DNA of 64,000 nt from Odiellus spinosus. Its lineage: Eukaryota; Arthropoda; Arachnida; Opiliones; Phalangiidae. The position numbers and the translations under genes were made by a program. Shown in pieces: positions 1 to 13,862 of the stretch; position 1 is the first letter of the stretch; the number at the start of each line of letters is the position of its first letter. The DNA lies in assembly GCA_963920705.1 (NCBI GenBank), contig CAWUCO010000183.1, positions 1,082,268 to 1,146,267 on the forward strand, written 5' to 3'. The notes beneath the pieces are model-generated. The model did not search any database. It was not told the origin of the DNA and saw nothing but the letters and a program-made list of their open reading frames with translations.

Positions 1-280
1 AAAACGTGATTGGAAAAACGTGATTGGAAAAACGTGATTGGAAAAACGTGATTGGAAAAACGTGATTGGAAAAACGTGATTGGAAAAACGTGATTGGAAA
101 AACGTGATTGGAAAAACGTGATTGGAAAAACGTGATTGGAAAAACGTGATTGGAAAAACGTAATTGGAAAAACGTGATTGGAAAAACGTGATTTGGAAAA
201 ACGTGATTTGGAAAAACGTGATTGGAAAAACGTGATTGGAAAAACGTGATTGGAAAAACGTGATTGGAAAAACGTGATTT

Positions 281-318
281 GGAAAAACGTGACGTGATTG
301 GAAAAACGTGACGTGATT
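281..318 (+). repeat. 19-mer pair
   Basis: Two GGAAAAACGTGACGTGATT units, each a 14-mer with CGTGA duplicated. They follow a 15-mer, as all clusters of this type do. Confidence 0.95.
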
Positions 319-698
319 GGAAAAACGTGATTGGAAAAACGTGATTGGAAAAACGTGATTGGAAAAACGTGATTGGAAAAACGTGATTGGAAAAACGTGA
401 TTGGAAAAACGTGATTGGAAAAACGTGATTGGAAAAACGTGATTGGAAAAACGTGATTGGAAAAACGTGATTGGAAAAACGTGATTGGAAAAATCGTGAT
501 TGGAAAAATCGTGATTGGAAAAACTTGATTGGAAAAACGTGATTGAAAAAACGTGATTGGAAAAACGTGATTGGAAAAACGTGATTGGAAAAACGTGATT
601 GGAAAAACGTGATTGGAAAAACGTGATTGGAAAAACGTGATTGGAAAAACGTGATTGGAAAAACGTGATTGGAAAAACGTGATTGGAAAAACGTGATT

Positions 699-838
699 GG
701 AAAAACGTGAGTGGAAAAACGTGAGTGGAAAAACGTGAGTGGAAAAACGTGAGTGGAAAAACGTGAGTGGAAAAACGTGAGTGGAAAAACGTGAGTGGAA
801 AAACGTGAGTGGAAAAACGTGAGTGGAAAAACGTGAGT
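699..838 (+). repeat. GAGT run, 10 units
   Basis: Ten consecutive GGAAAAACGTGAGT units (T to G at unit position 13), flanked on both sides by consensus units. This is the first such run in the window. Confidence 0.95.
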
Positions 839-1854
839 GGAAAAACGTGATTGGAAAAACGTGATTGGAAAAACGTGATTGGAAAAACGTGATTGGAAAA
901 ACGTGATTGGAAAAACGTGATTGGAAAAACGTGATTGGAAAAACGTGATTGGAAAAACGTGATTGGAAAAACGTGATTGGAAAAACGTGATTGGAAAAAC
1001 GTGATTGGAAAAACGTGATTGGAAAAACGTGATTGGAAAAACGTGATTGGAAAAACGTGATTGGAAAAACGTGATTGGAAAAACGTGATTGGAAAAACGT
1101 GATTGGAAAAACGTGATTGGAAAAACGTGATTGGAAAAACGTGATTGGAAAAACGTGATTGGAAAAACGTGATTGGAAAAACGTGATTGGAAAAACGTGA
1201 TTGGAAAAACGTGATTGGAAAAACGTGATTGGAAAAACGTGATTGGAAAAACGTGATTGGAAAAACGTGATTGGAAAAACGTGATTGGAAAAACGTGATT
1301 GGAAAAACGTGATTGGAAAAACGTGATTGGAAAAACGTGATTGGAAAAACGTGATTGGAAAAACGTGATTGGAAAAACGTGATTTGGAAAAACGTGATTT
1401 GGAAAAACGTGATTGGAAAAACGTGATTGGAAAAACGTGATTGGAAAAACGTGATTGGAAAGACGTGATTGGAAAAACGTGATTGGAAAAACGTGATTGG
1501 AAAAACGTGATTGGAAAAACGTGATTGGAAAAACGTGATTGAAAAAACGTGATTGGAAAAACGTGATTGGAAAAACGTGATTGGAAAAACGTGATTGGAA
1601 AAACGTGATTGGAAAAACGTGATTTGGAAAAACGTGATTTGGAAAAACGTGATTTGGAAAAACGTGATTGGAAAAACGTGATTTGGAAAAACGTGATTTG
1701 GAAAAACGTGATTGGAAAAACGTGATTGGAAAAACGTGATTGGAAAAACGTGATTGGAAAAACGTGATTGGAAAAACGTGATTGGAAAAACGTGATTGGA
1801 AAAACGTGATTGGAAAAACGTGATTGGAAAAACGTGATTGGAAAAACGTGATTT

Positions 1855-1911
1855 GGAAAAACGTGACGTGATTGGAAAAACGTGACGTGATTGGAAAAAC
1901 GTGACGTGATT
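1855..1911 (+). repeat. 19-mer triplet
   Basis: Three 19-mers after a 15-mer. The eight-base TGACGTGA string is created in each. Confidence 0.95.
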
Positions 1912-2107
1912 GGAAAAACGTGATTGGAAAAACGTGATTGGAAAAACGTGATTGGAAAAACGTGATTGGAAAAACGTGATTGGAAAAACGTGATTGGAAA
2001 AACGTGATTGGAAAAACGTGATTGGAAAAACGTGATTGTAAAAACGTGATTGGAAAAACGTGATTGGAAAAACGTGATTGGAAAAACGTGATTGGAAAAA
2101 CGTGATT

Positions 2108-2219
2108 GGAAAAACGTGAGTGGAAAAACGTGAGTGGAAAAACGTGAGTGGAAAAACGTGAGTGGAAAAACGTGAGTGGAAAAACGTGAGTGGAAAAACG
2201 TGAGTGGAAAAACGTGAGT
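2108..2219 (+). repeat. GAGT run, 8 units
   Basis: Eight GGAAAAACGTGAGT units, 14 units after the 19-mer cluster that ends at 1,911. Confidence 0.95.
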
Positions 2220-4071
2220 GGAAAAACGTGATTGGAAAAACGTGATTGGAAAAACGTGATTGGAAAAACGTGATTGGAAAAACGTGATTGGAAAAACGTG
2301 ATTGGAAAAACGTGATTGGAAAAACGTGATTGGAAAAACGTGATTGGAAAAACGTGATTGGAAAAACGTGATTGGAAAAACGTGATTGGAAAAACGTGAT
2401 TGGAAAAACGTGGTTGGAAAAACGTGATTGGAAAAACGTGATTGGAAAAACGTGATTGGAAAAACGTGATTGGAAAAACGTGATTGGAAAAACGTGATTG
2501 GAAAAACGTGATTGGAAAAACGTGATTGGAAAAACGTGATTGGAAAAACGTGATTGGAAAAACGTGATTGGAAAAACGTGATTGGAAAAACGTGATTGGA
2601 AAAACGTGATTGGAAAAACGTGATTGGAAAAACGTGATTGGAAAAACGTGATTGGAAAAACGTGATTGGAAAAACGTGATTGGAAAAACGTGATTGGAAA
2701 AACGTGATTGGAAAAACGTGATTGGAAAAACGTGATTGGAAAAACGTGATTGGAAAAACGTGATTGGAAAAACGTGATTGGAAAACGTGATTGGAAAAAC
2801 GTGATTGGAAAAACGTGATTGGAAAAACGTGATTGGAAAAACGTGATTGGAAAAACGTGATTGGAAAAACGTGATTGGAAAAACGTGATTGGAAAAACGT
2901 GATTGGAAAAACGTGATTGGAAAAACGTGATTGGAAAAACGTGATTGGAAAAACGTGATTGGAAAACGTGATTGGAAAAACGTGATTGGAAAAACGTGAT
3001 TGGAAAACGTGATTGGAAAAACGTGATTGGAAAAACGTGATTGGAAAAACGTGATTGGAAAAACGTGATTGGAAAAACGTGATTGGAAAAACGTGATTGG
3101 AAAAACGTGATTGGAAAAACGTGATTGGAAAAACGTGATTGGAAAAACGTGATTTGGAAAAACGTGATTTGGAAAAACGTGATTTGGAAAAACGTGATTT
3201 GGAAAAACGTGATTGGAAAAACGTGATTTGGAAAAACGTGATTTGGAAAAACGTGATTGGAAAAACGTGATTGGAAAAACGTGATTGGAAAAACGTGATT
3301 GGAAAAACGTGATTGGAAAAACGTGATTGGAAAAACGTGATTGGAAAAACGTGATTGGAAAAACGTGATTGGAAAAACGTGATTGGAAAAACGTGATTGG
3401 AAAAACGTGATTGGAAAAACGTGATTGGAAAAACGTGATTGGAAAAACGTGATTGGAAAAACGTGATTGGAAAAACGTGATTGGAAAAACGTGATTGGAA
3501 AAACGTGATTGGAAAAACGTGATTGGAAAAACGTGATTGGAAAAACGTGATTGGAAAAACGTGATTGGAAAAACGTGATTGGAAAAACGTGATTGGAAAA
3601 ACGTGATTGGAAAAACGTGATTGGAAAAACGTGATTGGAAAAACGTGATTGGAAAAACGTGATTGGAAAAACGTGATTGGAAAAACGTGATTGGAAAAAC
3701 GTGATTGGAAAAACGTGATTGGAAAAACGTGATTGGAAAAAAGTGATTGGAAAAACGTGATTAGAAAAACGTGATTGGAAAAACGTGATTGGAAAAACGT
3801 GATTGGAAAAACGTGATTGAAAAAACGTGATTGGAAAAACGTGATTGGAAAAACGTGATTGGAAAAACGTGATTGGAAAAACGTGATTGGAAAAACGTGA
3901 TTGGAAAAACGTGATTGGAAAAACGTGATTTTAAAAACGTGATTGGAAAAACGTGATTGGAAAAACGTGATTGGAAAAACGTGATTGGAAAAACATGATT
4001 GGAAAAACGTGATTGGAAAAACGTGATTGGAAAAACGTGATTGGAAAAACGTGATTGGAAAAACGTGATTT

Positions 4072-4128
4072 GGAAAAACGTGACGTTATTGGAAAAACGT
4101 GACGTGATTGGAAAAACGTGACGTGATT
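4072..4128 (+). repeat. 19-mer triplet
   Basis: Three 19-mers; the first reads CGTGACGTTATT. Confidence 0.95.
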
Positions 4129-4282
4129 GGAAAAACGTGATTGGAAAAACGTGATTGGAAAAACGTGATTGGAAAAACGTGATTGGAAAAACGTGATTGG
4201 AAAAACGTGATTGGAAAAACGTGATTGGAAAAACGTGATTGGAAAAACGTGATTGGAAAAACGTGATTGGAAAAACGTGATT

Positions 4283-4478
4283 GGAAAAACGTGAGTGGAA
4301 AAACGTGAGTGGAAAAACGTGAGTGGAAAAACGTGAGTGGAAAAACGTGAGTGGAAAAACGTGAGTGGAAAAACGTGAGTGGAAAAACGTGAGTGGAAAA
4401 ACGTGAGTGGAAAAACGTGAGTGGAAAAACGTGAGTGGAAAAACGTGAGTGGAAAAACGTGAGTGGAAAAACGTGAGT
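4283..4478 (+). repeat. GAGT run, 14 units
   Basis: Fourteen GGAAAAACGTGAGT units, 11 units after the 19-mer cluster that ends at 4,128. Confidence 0.95.
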
Positions 4479-6151
4479 GGAAAAACGTGATTGGAAAAAC
4501 GTGATTGGAAAAACGTGATTAGAAAAACGTGATTGGAAAAACGTGATTGGAAAAACGTGATTGGAAAAACGTGATTGGAAAAACGTGATTGGAAAAACGT
4601 GATTGGAAAAACGTGATTGGAAAAACGTGATTGGAAAAACGTGATTGGAAAAACGTGATTGAAAAAACGTGATTGGAAAAACGTGATTGGAAAAACGTGA
4701 TTGGAAAAACGTGATTGGAAAAACGTGATTGGAAAAACGTGATTGGAAAAACGTGATTGGAAAAACGTGATTGGAAAAACGTGATTGGAAAAACGTGATT
4801 GGAAAAACGTGATTGGAAAAACGTGATTGGAAAAACGTGATTGGAAAAACGTGATTGGAAAAACGTGATTGGAAAAACGTGATTGGAAAAACGTGATTGG
4901 AAAAACGTGATTGAAAAAACGTGATTGGAAAAACGTGATTGGAAAAACGTGATTGGAAAAACGTGATTGGAAAAACGTGATTGGAAAAACGTGATTGGAA
5001 AAACGTGATTGGAAAAACGTGATTTGGAAAAACGTGATTTGGAAAAACGTGATTGGAAAAACGTGATTGGAAAAACGTGATTGGAAAAACGTGATTGGAA
5101 AAACGTGATTGGAAAAACGTGATTGGAAAAACGTGATTGGAAAAACGTGATTGGAAAAACGTGATTGGAAAAACGTGATTGGAAAAACGTGATTGAAAAA
5201 ACGTGATTGGAAAAACGTGATTGGAAAAACGTGATTGGAAAAACGTGATTGGAAAAACGTGATTTGGAAAAACGTGATTTGGAAAAACGTGATTTGGAAA
5301 AACGTGATTGGAAAAACGTGATTTGGAAAAACGTGATTGGAAAAACGTGATTGGAAAAACGTGATTGGAAAAACGTGATTGGAAAAACGTGATTGGAAAA
5401 ACGTGATTGGAAAAACGTGATTGGAAAAACGTGATTGGAAAAACGTGATTGGAAAAACGTGATTGGAAAAACGTGATTGGAAAAACGTGAATGGAAAAAC
5501 GTGATTGGAAAAACGTGATTGGAAAAACGTGATTGGAAAAACGTGATTGGAAAAACGTGATTGGAAAAACGTGATTGGAAAAACGTGATAGGAAAAACGT
5601 GATTGGAAAAACGTGATTGGAAAAACGTGATTGGAAAAACGTGATTGGAAAAACGTGATTGGAAAAACGTGATTGGAAAAACGTGATTGGAATAACGTGA
5701 TTGGAAAAACGTGATTGGAAAAACGTGATTGGAAAAACGTGATTGGAAAAACGTGATTGGAAAAACGTGATTGGAAAAACGTGATTGGAAAAACGTGATT
5801 GGAAAAACGTGATTGGAAAAACGTGATTGGAAAAACGTGATTGGAAAAACGTGATTGGAAAAACGTGATTGGAAAAACGTGATTGGAAAAACGTGATTGG
5901 AAAAACGTGATTGGAAAAACGTGATTGGAAAAACGTGATTGGAAAAACGTGATTGGAAAAACGTGATTGGAAAAACGTGATTGGAAAAACGTGATTGGAA
6001 AAACGTGATTGGAAAAACGTGATTGGAAAAACGTGATTGGAAAAACGTGATTGGAAAAACGTGATTGGAAAAACGTGATTGGAAAAACGTGATTGGAAAA
6101 ACGTGATTGGAAAAACGTGATTGGAAAAACGTGATTGGAAAAACGTGATTT

Positions 6152-6208
6152 GGAAAAACGTGACGTGATTGGAAAAACGTGACGTGATTGGAAAAACGTG
6201 ACGTGATT
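6152..6208 (+). repeat. 19-mer triplet
   Basis: Three unchanged 19-mers after a 15-mer. Confidence 0.95.
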
Positions 6209-6348
6209 GGAAAAACGTGATTGGAAAAACGTGATTGGAAAAACGTGATTGGAAAAACGTGATTGGAAAAACGTGATTGGAAAAACGTGATTGGAAAAAC
6301 GTGATTGGAAAAACGTGATTGGAAAAACGTGATTGGAAAAACGTGATT

Positions 6349-6544
6349 GGAAAAACGTGTGTGGAAAAACGTGAGTGGAAAAACGTGAGTGGAAAAACGT
6401 GAGTGGAAAAACGTGAGTGGAAAAACGTGAGTGGAAAAACGTGAGTGGAAAAACGTGAGTGGAAAAACGTGAGTGGAAAAACGTGAGTGGAAAAACGTGA
6501 GTGGAAAAACGTGAGTGGAAAAACGTGAGTGGAAAAACGTGAGT
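6349..6544 (+). repeat. GAGT run, 14 units
   Basis: Fourteen units. The first has a further change and reads CGTGTGTGG. It lies 10 units after the 19-mer cluster ending at 6,208, matching the layout around 4,283. Confidence 0.94.
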
Positions 6545-6895
6545 GGAAAAACGTGATTGGAAAAACGTGATTGGAAAAACGTGATTGGAAAAACGTGATT
6601 GGAAAAACGTGATTGGAAAAACGTGATTGGAAAAACGTGATTGGAAAAACGTGATTGGAAAAACGTGATTGGAAAAACGTGATTAGAAAAACGTGATTGG
6701 AAAAACGTGATTGGAAAAACGTGATAGGAAAAACGTGATTGGAAAAACGTGATTGGAAAAACGTGATTGGAAAAACGGGATTGGAAAAACGGGATTGGAA
6801 AAACGTGATTGGAAAAACGTGATTGGAAAAACGTGATTGGAAAAACGTGATTGGAAAAACGTGATTGGAAAAACGTGATTGGAAAAACGTGATTT

Positions 6896-6933
6896 GGAAA
6901 AACGTGACGTGATTGGAAAAACGTGACGTGATT
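6896..6933 (+). repeat. 19-mer pair
   Basis: Two 19-mers opening the short module that ends with the GAGT run at 7,158. Confidence 0.95.
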
Positions 6934-7157
6934 GGAAAAACGTGATTGGAAAAACGTGATTGGAAAAACGTGATTGGAAAAACGTGATTGGAAAAACGGT
7001 ATTGGAAAAACGTGATTGGAAAAACGTGATTGGAAAAACGTGATTGGAAAAACGTAATTGTAAAAACGTGATTGGAAAAACGTGATTGGAAAAACGTGAT
7101 TGGAAAAACGTGATTGGAAAAACGTGATTGGAAAAACGTGATTGGAAAAACGTGATT

Positions 7158-7339
7158 GGAAAAACGTGAGTGGAAAAACGTGAGTGGAAAAACGTGAGTG
7201 GAAAAACGTGAGTGGAAAAACGTGAGTGGAAAAACGTGAGTGGAAAAACGTGAGTGGAAAAACGTGAGTGGAAAAACGTGAGTGGAAAAACGTGAGTGGA
7301 AAAACGTGAGTGGAAAAACGTGAGTGGAAAAACGTGAGT
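7158..7339 (+). repeat. GAGT run, 13 units
   Basis: Thirteen GGAAAAACGTGAGT units. The preceding plain run carries CGGTATT and CGTAATTGTAAAAACG, which mark this copy. Confidence 0.95.
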
Positions 7340-7759
7340 GGAAAAACGTGATTGGAAAAACGTGATTGGAAAAACGTGATTGGAAAAACGTGATTGGAAA
7401 AACGTGATTGGAAAAACGTGATTGGAAAAACGTGATTGGAAAAACGTGATTGGAAAAACGTGATTGGAAAAACGTGATTGGAAAAACGTGATTGGAAAAA
7501 CGTGATTGGAAAAACGTGATTGAAAAAACGTGATTGGAAAAACGTGATTGGAAAAACGTGATTGGAAAAACGTGATTGGAAAAACGTGATTGGAAAAACG
7601 TGATTGGAAAAACGTGATTGGAAAAACGTGATTGGAAAAACGTGATTGGAAAAACGTGATTGGAAAAACGTGATTGGAAAAACGTGATTGGAAAAACGTG
7701 ATTGGAAAAACGTGATTGGAAAAACGTGATTGGAAAAACGTGATTGGAAAAACGTGATT

Positions 7760-10700
7760 GGAAAAACGTGATTGAAAAAACGTGATTGGAAAAACGTGAT
7801 TGGAAAAACGTGATTGGAAAAACGTGATTGGAAAAACGTGATTGGAAAAACGTGATTTGGAAAAACGTGATTTGGAAAAACGTGATTGGAAAAACGTGAT
7901 TGGAAAAACGTGATTGGAAAAACGTGATTGGAAAAACGTGATTGGAAAAACGTGATTGGAAAAACGTGATTGGAAAAACGTGATTGGAAAAACGTGATTG
8001 AAAAAACGTGATTGGAAAAACGTGATTGGAAAAACGTGATTGGAAAAACGTGATTTGGAAAAACGTGATTTGGAAAAACGTGATTTGGAAAAACGTGATT
8101 TGGAAAAACGTGATTGAAAAAACGTGATTGGAAAAACGTGATTGGAAAAACGTGATTGGAAAAACGTGATTGGAAAAACGTGATTGGAAAAACGTGATTT
8201 GGAAAAACGTGATTTGGAAAAACGTGATTGGAAAAACGTGATTGGAAAAACGTGATTGGAAAAACGTGATTGGAAAAACGTGATTGGAAAAACGTGATTG
8301 GAAAAACGTGATTGGAAAAACGTGATTGAAAAAACGTGATTGGAAAAACGTGATTGGAAAAACGTGATTGGAAAAACGTGATTTGGAAAAACGTGATTTG
8401 GAAAAACGTGATTTGGAAAAACGTGATTGGAAAAACGTGATTTGGAAAAACGTGATTGGAAAAACGTGACTGGAAAAACGTGATTGGAAAAACGTGATTG
8501 GAAAAACGTGATTGGAAAAACGTGATTGGAAAAACGTGATTGGAAAAACGTGATTGGAAAAACGTGATTGGAAAAACGTGATTGGAAAAACGTGATTGGA
8601 AAAACGTGATTGGAAAAACGTGATTGGAAAAACGTGATTGGAAAAACGTGATTGGAAAAACGTGATTGGAAAAACGTGATTGGAAAAACGTGATTGGAAA
8701 AACGTGATTGGAAAAACGTGATTGGAAAAACGTGATTGGAAAAACGTGATTGGAAAAACGTGATTGAAAAAACGTGATTGGAAAAACGTGATTGGAAAAA
8801 CGTGATTGGAAAAACGTGATTGGAAAAACGTGATTGGAAAAACGTGATTTGGAAAAACGTGATTTGGAAAAACGTGATTGGAAAAACGTGATTGGAAAAA
8901 CGTGATTGGAAAAACGTGATTGGAAAAACGTGATTGGAAAAACGTGATTGGAAAAACGTGATTGGAAAAACGTGATTGGAAAAACGTGATTGAAAAAACG
9001 TGATTGGAAAAACGTGATTGGAAAAACGTGATTGGAAAAACGTGATTTGGAAAAACGTGATTTGGAAAAACGTGATTTGGAAAAACGTGATTTGGAAAAA
9101 CGTGATTGAAAAAACGTGATTGGAAAAACGTGATTGGAAAAACGTGATTGGAAAAACGTGATTGGAAAAACGTGATTGGAAAAACGTGATTTGGAAAAAC
9201 GTGATTTGGAAAAACGTGATTGGAAAAACGTGATTGGAAAAACGTGATTGGAAAAACGTGATTGGAAAAACGTGATTGGAAAAACGTGATTGGAAAAACG
9301 TGATTGGAAAAACGTGATTGAAAAAACGTGATTGGAAAAACGTGATTGGAAAAACGTGATTGGAAAAACGTGATTTGGAAAAACGTGATTTGGAAAAACG
9401 TGATTTGGAAAAACGTGATTGGAAAAACGTGATTTGGAAAAACGTGATTGGAAAAACGTGACTGGAAAAACGTGATTGGAAAAACGTGATTGGAAAAACG
9501 TGATTGGAAAAACGTGATTGGAAAAACGTGATTTGGAAAAACTTGATTTGGAAAAACGTGATTGGAAAAACGTGATTGGAAAAACGTGATTGGAAAAACG
9601 TGATTGGAAAAACGTGATTGGAAAAACGTGATTGGAAAAACGTGATTGGAAAAACGTGATTTGGAAAAACGTGATTTGGAAAAACGTGATTGGAAAAACG
9701 TGATTGGAAAAATGTGATTGGAAAAACGTGATTGGAAAAACGTGATTGGAAAAACGTGATTGGAAAAACGTGATTGGAAAAACGTGATTGAAAAAACGTG
9801 ATTGGAAAAACGTGATTGGAAAAACGTGATTGGAAAAACGTGATTTGGAAAAACGTGATTTGGAAAAACGTGATTTGGAAAAACGTGATTGGAAAAACGT
9901 GATTTGGAAAAACGTGATTGGAAAAACGTGACTGGAAAAACGTGATTGGAAAAACGTGATTGGAAAAACGTGATTGGAAAAACGTGATTGGAAAAACGTG
10001 ATTGGAAAAACGTGATTGGAAAAACGTGATTGGAAAAACGTGATTGGAAAAACGTGATTGGAAAAACGTGATTGGAAAAACGTGATTGGAAAAACGTGAT
10101 TGGAAAAACGTGATTGGAAAAACGTGATTGGAAAAACGTGATTGGAAAAACGTGATTGGAAAAACGTGATTGGAAAAACGTGATTGGAAAAACGTGATTG
10201 GAAAAACGTGATTGGAAAAACGTGATTGAAAAAACGTGATTGGAAAAACGTGATTGGAAAAACGTGATTGGAAAAACGTGATTGGAAAAACGTGATTGGA
10301 AAAACGTGATTTGGAAAAACGTGATTTGGAAAAACGTGATTGGAAAAACGTGATTGGAAAAACGTGATTGGAAAAACGTGATTGGAAAAACGTGATTGGA
10401 AAAACGTGATTGGAAAAACGTGATTTGGAAAAACGTGATTTGGAAAAACGTGATTTGGAAAAACGTGATTGGAAAAACGTGATTTGGAAAAACGTGATTG
10501 GAAAAACGTGACTGGAAAAACGTGATTGGAAAAACGTGATTGGAAAAACGTGATTGGAAAAACGTGATTGGAAAAACGTGATTGGAAAAACGTGATTGGA
10601 AAAACGTGATTGGAAAAACGTGATTGGAAAAACGTGATTGGAAAAACGTGATTGGAAAAACGTGATTGGAAAAACGTGATTGGAAAAACGTGATTGGAAA

Positions 10701-10930
10701 AACGTAATTGGAAAAACGTGATTGGAAAAACGTGATTGGAAAAACGTGATTGGAAAAACGTGATTGGAAAAACGTGATTGGAAAAACGTGATTGGAAAAA
10801 CGTGATTGGAAAAACGTGATTGGAAAAACGTGATTGGAAAAACGTGATTGGAAAAACGTGATTGGAAAAACGTGATTGGAAAAACGTGATTGGAAAAACG
10901 TGATTGGAAAAACGTGATTGGAAAAACGTG
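7760..10930 (+). repeat. Higher-order family 2: 15-mer groups ending in GACTGG
   Basis: Groups of two, three or four 15-mers are separated by plain runs. The pattern 15-15-15-14-15 followed by a GACTGG unit recurs, with GACTGG near 8,469, 9,461, 9,930 and 10,510 (spacings 992, 469 and 580). A 15-mer pair near 7,854 recurs near 8,846, and a run of four near 8,052 recurs near 9,044, both at 992. This marks a 992-bp tandem duplication followed by two shortened copies. One AATGTG unit lies near 9,712. Confidence 0.87.
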
Positions 10931-13053
10931 ATTTGGAAAAACGTGAATGGAAAAACGTGATTGGAAAAACGTGATTTGGAAAAACGTGATTTGGAAAAAC
11001 GTGATTCTAAAAACGTGATTGGAAAAACGTGATTTGGAAAAACGTGATTTGGAAAAACGTGATTTGGAAAAACGTGACGTGATTGGAAAAACGTGATTGG
11101 AAAAACGTGATTGGAAAAACGTGATTTGGAAAAACGTGATTGGAAAAACGTGATTGGAAAAACGTGATTGGAAAAACGTGATTGGAAAAACGTGATTGGA
11201 AAAACGTGATTGGAAAAACGTGATTGGAAAAACGTGATTGGAAAAACGTGATTGGAAAAACGTGTTTGGAAAAACGTGATTGGAAAAACGTGATTGGAAA
11301 AACGTGATTGGAAAAACGTGATTGGAAAAACGTGAAGGAAAAACGTGATTGGAAAAACGTGATTGGAAAAACGTGATTGAAAAAACGTGATTGGAAAAAC
11401 GTGATTGAAAAAACGTGATTGGAAAAACGTGATTGGAAAAACGTGATTGGAAAAACGTGATTTGGAAAAACGTGATTTGGAAAAACGTGATTTGGAAAAA
11501 CGTGATTTGGAAAAACGTGATTGAAAAAACGTGATTGGAAAAACGTGATTGGAAAAACGTGATTGGAAAAACGTGATTGGAAAAACGTGATTGGAAAAAC
11601 GTGATTTGGAAAAACGTGATTTGGAAAAACGTGATTGGAAAAACGTGATTGGAAAAACGTGATTGGAAAAACGTGATTGGAAAAACGTGATTGGAAAAAC
11701 GTGATTGGAAAAACGTGATTGGAAAAACGTGATTGGAAAAACGTGATTGGAAAAACGTGATTGGAAAAACGTGATTGGAAAAACGTGATTGGAAAAACGT
11801 GATTGGAAAAACGTGATTGGAAAAACGTGATTGGAAAAACGTGATTGGAAAAACGTGATTGGAAAAACGTGATTGGAAAAACGTGATTTGGAAAAACGTG
11901 ATTTGGAAAAACGTGATTTGGAAAAACGTGATTGGAAAAACGTGATTTGGAAAAACGTGATTGGAAAAACGTGATTGGAAAAACGTGATTGGAAAAACGT
12001 GATTGGAAAAACGTGATTGGAAAAACGTGATTGGAAAAACGTGATTGGAAAAACGTGATTGGAAAAACGTGATTGGAAAAACGTGATTGGAAAAACGTGA
12101 TTGGAAAAACGTGATTGGAAAAACGTGATTGGAAAAACGTGATTGAAAAAACGTGATTGGAAAAACGTGATTGGAAAAACGTGATTGGAAAAACGTGATT
12201 GGAAAAACGTGATTGGAAAAACGTGATTGGAAAAACGTGATTGGAAAAACGTGATTGGAAAAACGTGATTGGAAAAACGTGATTGGAAAAACGTGATTGG
12301 AAAAACGTGATTTGGAAAAACGTGAATGGAAAAACGTGATTGGAAAAACGTGATTTGGAAAAACGTGATTTGGAAAAACGTGATTCTAAAAACGTGATTG
12401 GAAAAACGTGATTTGGAAAAACGTGATTTGGAAAAACGTGATTTGGAAAAACGTGACGTGATTGGAAAAACGTGATTGGAAAAACGTGATTTTAAAAACG
12501 TGATTGGAAAAACGTGATTTGGAAAAACGTGATTGGAAAAACGTGATTGGAAAAACGTGATTGGAAAAACGTGATTGGAAAAACGTGATTTGGAAAAACG
12601 TGATTTGGAAAAACGTGATTCTAAAAACGTGATTGGAAAAACGTGATTTGGAAAAAGGTGATTTGGAAAAACGTGATTTGGAAAAACGTGACGTGATTGG
12701 AAAAACGTGATTGGAAAAACGTGATTGGAAAAACGTGATTTGGAAAAACGTGACGTGATTGGAAAAACGTGATTGGAAAAACGTGATTGGAAAAACGTGA
12801 TTTGGAAAAACGTGATTGGAAAAACGTGATTGGAAAAACGTGATTGGAAAAACGTGATTGGAAAAACGTGATTGGAAAAACGTGATTGGAAAAACGTGAT
12901 TGGAAAAACGTGATTGGAAAAACGTGATTGGAAAAACGTGTTTGGAAAACGTGATTGGAAAAACGTGATTGGAAAAACGTGATTGGAAAAACGTGATTGG
13001 AAAAACGTGAAGGAAAAACGTGATTGGAAAAACGTGATTGGAAAAACGTGATT

Positions 13054-13165
13054 GGAAAAACGTGAGTGGAAAAACGTGAGTGGAAAAACGTGAGTGGAAA
13101 AACGTGAGTGGAAAAATGTGAGTGGAAAAACGTGAGTGGAAAAACGTGAGTGGAAAAACGTGAGT
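13054..13165 (+). repeat. GAGT run, 8 units (proximal)
   Basis: Eight units beginning 45 bp after the CGTGAAGG 12-mer at 13,009. One unit reads AATGTGAGT near 13,117, a C-to-T change at the CpG absent from the equivalent position in the copy at 15,042. Confidence 0.94.
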
Positions 13166-13417
13166 GGAAAAACGTGATTGGAAAAACGTGATTGGAAAAA
13201 CGTGATTGGAAAAACGTGATTGGAAAAACGTGATTGGAAAAACGTGATTGGAAAAACGTGATTGGAAAAACGTGATTGGAAAAACGTGATTGGAAAAACG
13301 TGATTGGAAAAGCGTGATTGGAAAAACGTGATTGGAAAAACGTGATTGGAAAAACGTGATTGGAAAAACGTGATTGGAAAAACGTGATTGGAAAAACGTG
13401 ATTGGAAAAACGTGATT

Positions 13418-13585
13418 GGAAAAACGTGAGTGGAAAAACGTGAGTGGAAAAACGTGAGTGGAAAAACGTGAGTGGAAAAACGTGAGTGGAAAAACGTGAG
13501 TGGAAAAACGTGAGTGGAAAAACGTGAGTGGAAAAACGTGAGTGGAAAAACGTGAGTGGAAAAACGTGAGTGGAAAAACGTGAGT
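13418..13585 (+). repeat. GAGT run, 12 units (distal)
   Basis: Twelve units. An 18-unit plain spacer with one AAAAGCG variant at 13,312 separates it from the proximal run. Confidence 0.94.
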
Positions 13586-13824
13586 GGAAAAACGTGATTG
13601 GAAAAACGTGATTGGAAAAACGTGATTGGAAAAACGTGATTGGAAAAACGTGATTGGAAAAACGTGATTGGAAAAACGTGATTGGAAAAACGTGATTGGA
13701 AAAACGTGATTGGAAAAACGTGATTGGAAAAACGTGATTGGAAAAACGTGATTGGAAAAACGTGATTGGAAAAACGTGATTGGAAAAACGTGATTGGAAA
13801 AACGTGATTGGAAAAACGTGATTT

Positions 13825-13862
13825 GGAAAAACGTGACGTGATTGGAAAAACGTGACGTGATT
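13825..13862 (+). repeat. 19-mer pair
   Basis: Two 19-mers closing the module whose distal GAGT run is at 13,418. Confidence 0.95.

Larger units (their letters stand above)
1..7750 (+). repeat. Higher-order family 1: 19-mer cluster followed by GAGT run
   Basis: Each module has plain units, a 15-mer leading into two or three 19-mers, 11-26 plain units, then a GAGT run. 19-mer clusters start at 281, 1,855, 4,072, 6,152 and 6,896. GAGT runs start at 699, 2,108, 4,283, 6,349 and 7,158. Spacing is 1.4-2.2 kb, with a short module (~0.75-0.8 kb) at the end. Singular variants include AAAAATCG 15-mers near 490-510, 13-mers near 2,785, 2,962 and 3,003, CATG near 3,994, CGGG twice near 6,778-6,792 and CGGTATT near 6,998. 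Confidence 0.85.
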
